A DNA stretch of 64,000 nt, taken from NCBI GenBank assembly GCA_947044365.1, contig OX345636.1:11799809-11863808 (forward strand). The letters are read 5' to 3'. The notes beneath the pieces were generated by a model. That model did not search any database. It saw nothing but the letters and a program-made list of their open reading frames with translations, and was not told the DNA's origin. Positions 1-10,311 of the stretch are shown one piece after another (the first letter of the stretch is position 1; each line of letters begins with the position of its first letter). Made by a program: the position numbers and the translations under genes. This stretch comes from Petrosia ficiformis. Lineage: Eukaryota > Porifera > Demospongiae > Haplosclerida > Petrosiidae.

Positions 1-307
1 TGGATCCCACCCCTGTTACTAGTAGTAATTCAATTTTTGAAATACCTATTACTATTACTAATAGTAGCTACGCTAATAATTGTAATTGTAATAGTAATAG
101 TTAGCAGTTCGCCGTAGAATTCGTACATGTTTACATGACGTTTTCACACACTAGTGGGTTGGAATTCATTAGTTTGCTACCACGTGCATTGGCGCATTAT
201 TCAAGGCGAAAAAATATTAAAGTATCTGGAAGAAGAAAACGAGTAAATAGTACAGCTAAATCTATAATTTTAATATTTGTGAGCATTTTAAAGTCAGTGC
301 AATTAAG

Positions 308-642
308 CAGGGCCACTGAGAGGGGGGGGGGGCGGGGCAACAGGGGCAACTGCCCACATTCTCTTGGGGCCCCAAACGTTTTGACCATTATTATATAGAT
401 GAGCTTACTCAATTATAGGAAATACAATTATAAATCTATAATTCAACGTCAAGCTAGATAAAACAATAATAATAGTTATAATTATTTATACCTGAAACAG
501 TGACACGTGTAAAGCTGATGAGCAATTATTGTTAATAACACGCAACTAATTAATTAATCACACCCACTATGAAAATTAATTAGCTAAAATTTTTGGCGCG
601 CTTCGCGCGCCCTGGGCCCCTTTCAACCTCTCAGCGGCCCTG
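308..642. mobile_element. hAT-type MITE with 8-bp target duplication
   Basis: A 335-bp element has inverted termini, CAGGGCCACTGAGAG at the left and CTCTCAGCGGCCCTG at the right. It is flanked by an 8-bp direct repeat, CAATTAAG, at 300-307 and 643-650. Eight-bp target duplications with CAGGG-type termini are the hallmark of hAT elements. No coding capacity is visible, so it is non-autonomous. A G-run sits just inside the left end. Confidence 0.85.
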
Positions 643-650
643 CAATTAAG

Positions 651-1859
651 AAGACCAAAGCCTCTACTGCTCCTAAGTCGGGGAAGAAAACGTCAGAAGC
701 TACTCTGTGTATTTCCAGTGATGAATAATTCTTATATAGTCTTATTTCAAGCATTTTTGCCAACGGCATTTTATTCATAACATGTAATGTAGATAAAGTT
801 TTTGCCATAAAGTATAGCACAAAAAAAAGTAACGGGCGAGCTACGTTACATATATAATTGCATTCTTTGTGCTCATAGAACTCTATGGAGAATGTCAGAA
901 CAACTGTTTCCTGCAGTGATGTAAGATCTTTAAGATATTTTTAGACGCGGGAAAAGGTGGACGGTGTTTGAATCAAATTCTTAGCTTGAAGTATACGGAA
1001 GTTATAATTAACGTGAGCATCTGTGTAGTTGTATATGTAGCTAATTAATATTACGCTTTCAGTTAACTAACTAAAATCATTCGTTTATATTGGCTATTTT
1101 TCGAGTTATAGTTATTACAATGGACTTGTAATTTAAGCTAATTAAATGTCACAGTATACTATAACTATTACTAATAGCAGTTATTATTTTTATACTAAAA
1201 AGAAGTATTTTAAATTAGTATACCCACAAACAATTACTTATTGATAATTATATTGAAATATCAATATTTTCATTCAATATTGTGATCAATATTCATTATT
1301 GTATCGATACACTGGAATGTGTAATTAATTATTTAGTAAATATTTCTAATTTGGCTAATTTTATACATAAAAGCAAACATAACAAGCTTGTTGTCATAAT
1401 TTTGATCAATAATTTAATATCTTTTACCAAAACTACAATCAAACAGGACTTTTATTTAATATTTAAATTATTATTTCCAAAGCATGTATTGCTTCATATA
1501 TGGTGATATATCTACATGTATATAATTATCTTGGCAGTAATAAATACAGTTGCTGTATTAATCACATATGTATGTTTCGTGAGCTATTAATACTTAATTA
1601 ATTAAATTTAATTACATATAAAGCCTACACATCTTAATTTTGAGGTCATTGTGACTGTGAACAGACTTTACAAAGTCGACCTGACAATTCTGCTGAATAA
1701 TTTAGAGTATTGTGAATGATTGAAGCTTTGGTAAGGCTTTGCCTGATACAATAGTTTCACCCTCGCTGTTAGTGAACCAGGCATTTAGACATAAAATGAG
1801 TTAGTCTATAATTTAAATTATGTATGGTCTATACTGCTTATTATCAATTGATTATGTCA
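651..1859. other. AT-rich stretch without a recognisable gene
   Basis: I see no convincing exon on either strand. The only open frames are short and AT-driven. A segment near 1600-1690 (TCACATCTTAATTTTGAGG-like, then a run around ACAGACTTTA) reappears near 20930-21010, upstream of the 21.3-kb receptor gene. It is therefore a dispersed or duplicated repeat. Confidence 0.5.
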
Positions 1860-3070
1860 GCTCTATATATACTTGATATGCCGGTGATCTTGTTGGAGCA
1901 CGTAGGCCAGGTCAGGCATGGACAAGTTTAATGCCCGCTACATGAGAATATCTGGTGACTTTTTAATGATTTCTTGGTTGTTCTAACATGACTCAGCATG
2001 CGGAGAATCATGCACTCCAATCAAATTCCAGTATGCTGAACATCATCAAATTACTAGAAATGTGATGAGAAATTGTTGGGGAAGCTTTTTTGCAGGTTTA
2101 AAATGTTCTGTCCTGTGTTGGAAAGATTGGGTATGAAAGCAGATATATATACTAATATAAGGTATAACATCTTATAGTCTATATCAATAGACAACTTATA
2201 TATATATATAATAATATATATATAGTCTTGTGACTTTCATGAAGTCACAAAATATATTGTTATAATATTATGTATATACACCAATCCTGTCATGTAATGG
2301 ATCATAATTATATCAGTATCAGATCAATTCAGAATGATATTTCACACGTACAATGATAACGGATTGAATCTGCAATTTGGATTATGAAATATAAGTGTAT
2401 AGATATATAGGCAAATTGCTATATAGGTACAACCATAGTACTTACATGTTGTGAAACACTAATTGTAAAGAGGCCAACAAATTTTGTTGTGCATGAAAAG
2501 CAATTAGTGAAACTTCCTACTTAACAGTTCTGTTTGCTTCCTGCCCTGCGAAAATAAAATTGTTAAAATAACTAATTTATTGGTTAGTTTGTACAGTTAC
2601 AAGAAATAGTGGAAAATATTTAATTAATTGGTCATGTAGGTTGTTATGACTGCATGGTGTTATAATTCCAGCTTCAATTATCCTTATACTGTCCATTAGA
2701 TATGCAATGAAGCAGAATAACATTTTAATTAAATAAGTTTAATTTTCCAAACCTTCTTTGTGCATCTAATATGGGATATTGGACATGATAATTGATTATA
2801 GTTATAATCTAATAATTGCAATTTCAATTATCCTTATACTGTCAATTAGATATACAAAGAAGCAAAATAACATTTTTAATTAAATGATTTTAGATTTCCT
2901 AACCTTCGTTGTGCATCCAATATGAAATAATGGACATGATAATTGATTATAGTACAAGCATATTTTATCATGTAGTCATAACAACAACCTATTAAATTAT
3001 AATTTGCATCCTTGCAACTGCACTAACTAATACATTTGTGTCAGTTCTGTTTTTGCAGTGTGTTGTCAAG
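1860..3070. repeat. 5' flank of the first membrane-protein gene; left copy of segmental duplication
   Basis: Blocks of this region recur upstream of the second paralogue at about 9240-9930, for example the GACTTTCATGAAGTCACAAA segment at 2231 and 9841. Within it, 2669-2808 and 2819-2955 form a local tandem duplication of about 140 bp, with shared words such as TTGTGCATC and GACATGATAATTGATTATAG. A TTTTTGCAG acceptor-like site lies just before the start codon, so a 5' UTR intron is possible. Confidence 0.6.
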
Positions 3071-6000
3071 ATGGCGAGTAACAAGCTCATTTTTGTTCTT
3101 TTTATATTTGCCGGTGTTTTTGCAGTAGGTTACACTGATTGTAAGTTACAATGGCTAGTTACAGATTTAAAATATTATTGTACCTCACTGAGTACTAGTT
3201 TGCATGGGAACTAGGCTAAGTGGTCATGTATAATATTATGTTTGTAATTTTTTTGTTTTAGCTTGTGCTACAGTGGACTGTGATCCTGGGTATCAATGCA
3301 AGATTGATGAACAGACAGGTGTAGCAAGCTGTATTCATGTGGGTAAGTGATGTTATATTTGATACTAGTATATAACACGATACTCAAAATAAACTAGGTT
3401 TCACCTATGCTATTAGAGGTTGAACCAAGAATCTGTATACTAAGACTATCTATAGCCACAGAGCCTTAGTATTCAGAGCACATAGAATGATAAAGATTCT
3501 AGTGCCTTTTTGGGATTGACTGGAAAACCTAATGATTGGAATTTCCTCTCTGAACCCTAGACTCTAGCTCTTGATAAACCACAGTAAACCAGTTTTAGTT
3601 GTTAAGCCACAACAAGAAGCAAAATGTCTTGAATTAGGACTTGTTCACAACTTCTACAAAATTATTTTTCTGGTTTTATAATAATACCCTTGTGAACAAG
3701 ATAATGTCTACTTAATTCAAGAATTAGTATAGATTTCAAAATAAGTGTCTATATTAAAGATATAGGCAGAGTATTGGTATAGAAAACTGCATGTATAATT
3801 GATTATCAGCCCACATCTGTGAATGATGGTAAGTTAGATCAATTCAAAATGATATTTCACACGTACAATTATAACACATTTGATCTCCAATTTTGATTAT
3901 GAAATATAAGTGTATAGGTTGTATAGTCAAATTGCTATATAAGTACAACCATAGTACTTACATATTAATTGTAAAGTAGCCATTAAATTTTGTTGTGCAT
4001 GAAAAGCAATTAGTGAGACTTCCTTTATATCAGTTTTGTTTGCTTCCTGTACAAAAATAGTGAGCTAGAGAGAAAGCATTGCTTTTCAAAATGAATGTAA
4101 GTCCAGTACAGAACGAATGTAATTTGCAATTATTTCCATTTATTATTAACAGAAAATAATAATGATAACGACCACAATGGAGATGAAGATGAAGATAGAG
4201 AAAAAGTAGAGTCCCGTTTTTCAGTAAAAAACGTTATATTTCCAGCTTTTGGGATACTAACCTTAATTGCTATAATTCTTTGGGTGATTATCGGAGTAAT
4301 AATTACTGTGAAGATGAAACAGAAACATCAAAGCAAGTCTCCTCCAAAAGGGTAAGTGTATGTATAACCAAAGTATAATATATTGTGGCATTTAAGTACA
4401 TACATGTACACTCTAGTGAGAATTTAATTAACTATAACTATAACTAAAACCCATTTTAGTAAGGTATTGTGACATTAATTATAACTAAATTACAGAACTG
4501 CAGTATAAAAGTAACTAACTAAAATGGAAATCGGCTAATAATTTGCATTTTTATGGCCCGTAGGGCCATCCCTATGATTGCTTTCCCACGGGTTCGATGT
4601 ATGTATATGTTTGTGTCACCTACGTGAGTATGCGTTGTATACGTAGTTAAGGAAGTTACATCATTCCCGGGGGCTCGGTCAATTAATGGGCGTGGCGCGT
4701 AAAAGAACGCGCGATCAAGCTTTACAAACCAGCAGAAAGAAAGCTGTTGAGCTTACATAGAAACTGGAACTAATAGCTAGCTGTTCTGCCTGAAATATAT
4801 TCCTAAAGTTCTACAAGGTACTTTGAAAGGTCAGGAGAGTAGATAATCAACTTTAATAAGCTGTTGTCTTTCATGCTTGATAAAGTCAGCCATGATTACT
4901 GAATGCTGGACACCACAAAGCAGTCATAAGGATACTTTTATCTTCACTTAAATTTGTAAAGCAATCATAGGGATGTTTTTTTCTGTATATACACTTGTTA
5001 TTTAGTTAACTAAAACTAAAGCCCTTTTAGTTAAGCCTAATATTGCTTTAGTTAAACTTAAATAGTGTAAGAAACCAGTCATAAATAACTATAACTAAAG
5101 GTGATCGTTATAGTTATAGTAATACATTCATATGTGTATTCACGTATGTATGTTACTAGTACATTCTGATACTTCAGTTCTTCTTCAATTGAATTTTAAA
5201 AACTTGCTATTCCATTAAATTTGTAGCTAATGAAGTATGGACTGATATTTGTTTATACTTGCACTATAATCTTTATTACTCAAGAACTGAGAGAATAGCA
5301 TATTTGAAAGATTTACGTACAGTATTTCAAATTTGATATCCAGCACAAACAGCTTGCTTATTTCAACCAATCAGTTGGTTACTTCAGTTGCATTTCAATA
5401 TGATAGTATCCATAGTATGCCTTTCATACTGAATTGAAGTGTTGAAGAGTAAGTGATGAAGGCTAGTTTGCATTCAGTTTAAAAATATTGTTGCTCAATG
5501 TTCATAATGACTAAGTAAACTAACAGTAGAGGATGACTGATATGATGTCTTGAAAATATTTACATAATAGCACTTCTCATACTATAATATGTTCATAAAT
5601 ACTGATAACAAAACATGCACAAAGCAAACTGTATTACACACTTCACATCAGCATTTAAGGTGATATGATGTAAAAATTAAGTAATTTGGGTAACTGGTTA
5701 AATAAACAATCTGTTTTTTCTATGATAGTACAATCTTTAGGTTTCTTAATGAATTCAGGTTTAAACACAATTAAGCATTTGTCTTCCAAATTGGGATTTT
5801 CAAAAAGAAGTGTGCAATTAATTACGACATACCCACAATTTGTTGTGCATGTGCACATGTTAATTATTTGCACACTTATGTGGTAATTAATAAATACATA
5901 ATTATAATCGGTTTCTATTTTTCGTTTTCCTATAATTAAAAAGTGAGTAACATTAATTATCAGTGAGCTAAGAATGATGATACTAACATAATCTAAGAAG

Positions 6001-7023
6001 GCTGCTAGAAACATAAAGAAGGACGTTAGTAATGAATGGTAGTTACATAGAAGGATATTAGTAACATAGAAGGGTGCTGTAACATAGAAGGGTACTAGTA
6101 ACATAGAAGGGTGGTAGTAATATAGAAGGGTACTAGTAACTTAGAAGGGTGCTAGTAATATAGAAGGGTACTAGTAACATAGAAGGATACTACTAGTAAG
6201 ACAGAAGGGTACTAGTAACATAGAAGGGTACTAGTAACATAGAAGGGTGCTAATGACATAGAAGGGTGCTAATAACATAGAAGGTTACTAGTAACTTAGA
6301 AGGGTGCTAGTAACATAGAAGGGTGCTAGTAACTTAGAAGGGTGCTAGTAATGTAGAAGGGTACTAGTAACATAGAAGGGTACTAGTAACATAGAAGGGT
6401 ACTAGTAACATAGAAGGGTGCTAGTGACATAGAAGGGTACTAGTAACATAGAAGGGTGCTAGTGACATAGAAGGGTGTTAGTAACATAGAAGGTTACTAG
6501 TAACTTAGAAGGGTGCTAGTAACATAGAAGGGTACTAGTAACATAGAAGGGTGTTATTAACATAGAAGGGTACTAGTAGTGATATAGTAACTTAGAAGAG
6601 AATCCTGTAAATGTACACTATATTCTACACATGTATAATTATTGCACTGGTGCTATAATTAGCTCTTGCTAAATTTGTTGCAATTATTTTCTAATAAGCA
6701 AAGTGAGTTGAAACATTTTGTGCCTAATTAATTATTCATGATGAATGTGGTCCAACTTAAATTTTTATTAACGTAACCCTGATGCTGTGTCAAAGATTGA
6801 GTGTTCCTACCTCTTTCTTCATGTAACTGCCAGCAGGACTACATCATCATTATATATTATTGTAAAATTATTGTAACGTAAGCGGCTAATTTTCAACATG
6901 TATGTTTTCCAATTTGTAACTCACTTTCAAAACACCTACAGACAACAAGAGCAAGGAGAACAAAAGCCAAGTCCTCAGGATCCTACAAACATGCTGGAAT
7001 TAAAGAATTCACAACTTGAGTAG
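3071..7023 (+). CDS. Small type I membrane protein with one four-cysteine (follistatin/EGF-like) module
   Basis: Four exons join in phase: 3071-3140, 3262-3342, 4153-4351 and 6942-7023. They encode about 143 residues. Residues 1-22 are a signal peptide. Residues 25-48 hold a module with spacing C-x4-C-x5-C-x10-C, containing DPGY before the third Cys, like the N-terminal EGF-like half of follistatin modules (family placement is inference). Residues 51-70 are Asn/Asp/Glu-rich, residues 78-103 form one transmembrane helix, and the cytoplasmic tail of about 40 residues is Gln/Lys-rich and ends LKNSQLE. All introns are GT-AG with gtaagt-type donors. The last intron holds a MITE and a 19-bp minisatellite. 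The 10312-18464 gene is a paralogue, similar in exons and introns. The ligand and function are unknown. The start is the first ATG with a hydrophobic leader. Confidence 0.72.
4552..4985. mobile_element. MITE family with CATCCCTATGATTGCTTT termini, copy 1
   Basis: The left end reads GGCCATCCCTATGATTGCTT, and matching reverse complements (AAGCARTCATARGGAT) occur at about 4918 and 4959. Related copies lie at about 16190-16560 (reversed), 34935-35530, 46350-46600 and 63455-63700, with end fragments near 38155 and 53205. The copy interrupts a TTTTAGTTAACTAAAACT-rich repeat that is uninterrupted at 17180-17470 in the paralogous gene. Confidence 0.65.
6010..6600. repeat. 19-bp minisatellite in last intron of first membrane-protein gene
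   Basis: About 30 tandem units of GTAACATAGAAGGGTACTA, with variants (TGCTA, CTTAG, GTGAC), fill most of the last intron. The same unit forms an array at the equivalent place in the paralogue (17512-18345) and a short decayed array at about 20065-20200. Confidence 0.9.
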
Positions 7024-7244
7024 CTGAAATACAATGGGTTAAAAAATCAATTATCAACACCTAGTATATATTATAGCTATACATTTATTGCGCCACTACT
7101 TCCATTTCTGTACATCAATTATCAAGCAAACATTCTCCTCTAGCACAGACTGTTCATATTTTTTGACTCCACCCCTAGATATTTTTATAATATGAATTTG
7201 TTTAACGCTTTTCCTAATAATTATTTTGGTGGCTTAATATAATT

Positions 7245-7800
7245 TTTCAACAATGATGATCTATGAACAATAAATTGGACACAAACCCCTGGCATTAACA
7301 TTTAGGCCATATTCTATACATTCTTCATGTAGCCATTGGGAGCAAGCGCATTCAACCCACTCTAAACCAGATTGTTCTCTTTTGTCATCTGCAAAGGTTT
7401 GGAAGCACACACAACACTGCATGGTTGACATCAATATCACTGCCACTGTCATGACTCACAGGTTTCTTACGTTTGACTCTCGGAGCAGCAAGAGATGAGC
7501 CTGCATGGTAAAGATATATTTGGAGATCATTTTTCCACTTTAGATTTGTTGGTTGATCTGGGAGTTTACGTTTTCGCTCTGGAGTCTCTCTCGGTTGCTT
7601 TTCTTGCCCTTTCTCTTTTCTCTCTTGACCATTCGCTGTTCATTTTAGTCTTCTGCTTTCTTTTACTTTTCTTCTCTTTAATTTAGAATCTTTATACATT
7701 CTTTACTACTCGGTACTCTGACTCCAGACACATGCTTTGCTGGTTTATTCTTGGTAGTGCTAGCTGCAACATACTGAATTAATATATATTTGGATACCAT
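7245..7800 (-). pseudogene. Decayed DDE transposase C-terminus with PHD-like zinc finger
   Basis: On the minus strand a frame at 7261-7452 gives CCVCFQTF, then WVECACSQWLHEECI, then LCPIYC. This is the Cys4-His-Cys3-like finger often found at the C-terminus of pogo/Tigger-type transposases. Before it (higher coordinates) lies a Lys/Arg/Glu-rich stretch with stops, as expected for the basic linker. A more decayed copy is at about 18770-18910, so the remnant was part of the segmental duplication. Assignment to pogo/Tigger is by pattern only. Confidence 0.5.
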
Positions 7801-8279
7801 TTTCTGAAGATTGTAGCAATAGTTATACTGCAGTGAAACTATCAACCTTAGTAGAGTGGATGGTATTCACACTAACAATCAGCCGGTAAATCAGAAGGAT
7901 GATTAAGTTCAAGCAATCTTAGGTATTCTACATCATACAAACATAAACTTTAATTGGGGCAAGCGTGAGCGAGCCCCACACTAGGGAGGTATATAGGTGA
8001 AAAATTTGCATTGTATACAATTATGTATAATTTATAATATATATAATTTTATAAGGTTGTTTACAGTGTGGTATACCTCATCAATGCATTTACACGTTCT
8101 ATATTCATTAGCTTGCAGTGAAACTAATAATGTCTGGGTTAGTGCATGTGGTATACCTCCATTAGCTATGAATATAGTTAAAAGTGTTTTAGGATAACAG
8201 TTATGCAGTAACCAATGGCAAGGCTTTGATATTGACAGTTCACAATTAATATTTACAAAGTACACTCTCCATACTATTG

Positions 8280-9065
8280 AAGCAATCTAACAGTCACCTC
8301 AACCAGTAAATTGACTCAGCAACTGATTCATTTATTATAATAATGATAACTGTTATTTCAAGTCAACGCAGTCAAGAAATCTCATTTACAGGGCCAATAA
8401 TGACAGTTTATGTGGATGATGACTCTTCTTCATCTTTCAAAGCTAGCGCTGGCTGGCTTTGGCAATTTTTTCAATGCCATTGTATTAGGCAACTATCTCT
8501 ACAAGGTGAAAAACTTTCATTAATTTCACATATATATATGAAATTTTCAGAAATATGAAATGGGGTTGGTCCCAACCATTTTGAATAAGAGAGGGTCTAC
8601 TGTACTTCCATCTCTACTGGTTTATTATTGATGTACACAGTTACCTCAATTGCATTATTATCTGAATTTAGTTGATTAACAAACAATTCTTCAATCCTCT
8701 TTCCTAACTTGTTTAATGGGCTGTACTTTTGGTTTGCACCTCTCTTTGAAAGTGACTCACCTTGGATTCTGTGAGCTGGCTTTACATGACCTTTGGATAT
8801 GGCCTATTTTGCCCCTATTTTGCCGCAGTTGAAACATTTGGGCTACTCTTGTCTGTGGTGTGACCTTCCTACATCTATAACAGACAATATCAGTGTACTT
8901 CTGATGGTCTTGCTCCTTGTAACGCATTTACACTCTATTTCCATACTAACAGCGAGCTCCAATGCCTTTTTGAATGTCAGTGACTTTTCTAACAGCAAAC
9001 TCCGTTGAATACTATTGGAGCAATCTAACAGTCACCTCAACCAGCAACTGATTCATTTATTATTC
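8280..9065 (-). pseudogene. Ty3/Gypsy-like gag-protease remnant, interrupted
   Basis: Read on the minus strand, 8850-9010 encodes a gag C-terminal signature (IQRSLLLEKSLTF, then KALELAVSMEIEC). It is followed, after a frameshift, by a CYRC...GHIQRSC zinc-knuckle pattern, and near 8620-8650 by VTVYINNKPVEMEV, which resembles the start of a retroelement aspartic protease. The frame then runs into a CAGTAGACCCTCTC terminus typical of pogo/Tc1-like MITEs at about 8590-8602, so another element landed here. A short repeat at 8275-8300 and 9012-9037 flanks the region, and a related fragment is at 13125-13160. No intact coding frame remains. Confidence 0.5.
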
Positions 9066-9239
9066 CAAGTCCTATATCTCAGTATTATAACAAATAATGT
9101 ATTATTTAAGCAGCTCTTGTTTATCATTTCATTATATTGTGTACAGTTCCTTGATGTTTACGTAATAGTAACTCAATGTCAGGATTTTGGTGTGTACCCA
9201 TACATCCATAATATAATATAATTATAACTCATAATTGCC

Positions 9240-9658
9240 AACCTTTGATCTTGTTGGAGTGCACTGCGAATTTTTGAAATGATTATTATTGGTTAATACA
9301 GTTGCAAGGAATAGTAATTTAATTGGTCGTGTAGGTTGTTATGTCTGTATGGTGATATACATGTAACTAGAGTCTATAATTCGCAATTTGAATTTCCTAA
9401 TAGATGTACCAAGAAGCAGAATAAATATTTTAATTAAATCAGTTTAGGTTTCCAAACCTTCTTTGTGCATCTAATATGAAATGTTAGGCATGATAATTGA
9501 TTAGCTATAGTACAAGAATATCTTTTATCATCCTCACAACTGTACTAACCAATATACATTTGTTATTTTAACAATTCTACTTTTGCAGTATGGATAAGCC
9601 AGGTTAGGCACTATACATGAAAAGTATCTAGGGACATTTTCTGGTTTGGTATGAAACT

Positions 9659-9695
<37 letters not shown>

Positions 9696-10311
9696 CTTAT
9701 AAATCGGATATAGCACTAGCAGGGGTGTTATAACATACATATATATATACTACTGAGGATTACTGTTTGTAAAGTGCAGCTATAATATCTTAGTCTTGCA
9801 TAGCTATATTAATAAGCAACTTATTATAGATATAGTTTTGGGACTTTCATGAAGTCACAAATAACAATTATTATAATTAATGTACACCAACCCTGTCTGT
9901 GATGGATTATATTAGCTTTTAATTTTGTTAATCGGTCTTAACAGGATTCTAAGGGTTGGTGTATATATATTATGTAAGGTCAATGCCATTGGTTGGTTGT
10001 GAGGAGGAGGAACATTACTACATTAAAGTTTGTTCAGATTTTAACCCTTGTGACAAGAGACCCTATGGTCTGGCAAATTTGTGCATCCCACATCCTATGG
10101 TTGGTCGAACTTGTGTCCCTAGATCATATATACAGTTCACCGACCACCCTATACCAGTGACAGCAGCAAGTTAGTGACAGTTTGTGACACCAACACTCTA
10201 GTGGCAATACCCATTCCATATGTAATATATAATTGTATGTGTGAACATGACTTATAGGATTAACAAATTTTATATGGGCATTATTTTATTTGTTATTTGT
10301 AAGTTGTCAAG
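9240..10311. repeat. 5' flank of the second membrane-protein gene; right copy of segmental duplication
   Basis: This stretch shares blocks with 1860-3060 but in a rearranged state. It includes a (TA)n run at 9661-9694. It also contains an open frame at 9956-10174 that is discussed separately. Confidence 0.5.
9956..10174 (+). other. Orphan cysteine-rich open frame, possible EGF-like exon
   Basis: The frame contains CSDFNPCDKR, then ANLCIPHP, then RTCVPR. The spacing resembles an LDLR/LRP-type EGF repeat (NPC...LC...C). A stop lies directly upstream and TAG closes it. I could not find a convincing acceptor/donor pair that links it in phase to the signal-peptide exon at 10312. It could be a relic exon, a lost 5' exon of a neighbouring surface protein, or chance. 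Confidence 0.25.

Noticed and set aside
5655..6104. 149-codon minus-strand frame next to the first minisatellite
   Set aside because: Half of it is translated 19-bp repeat and the rest is AT-rich intron. There is no domain, and it lies within the last intron of a plus-strand gene.
6010..6600. CRISPR-like repeat array
   Set aside because: Units are contiguous 19-mers without unique spacers, in a eukaryotic intron. It is a minisatellite.
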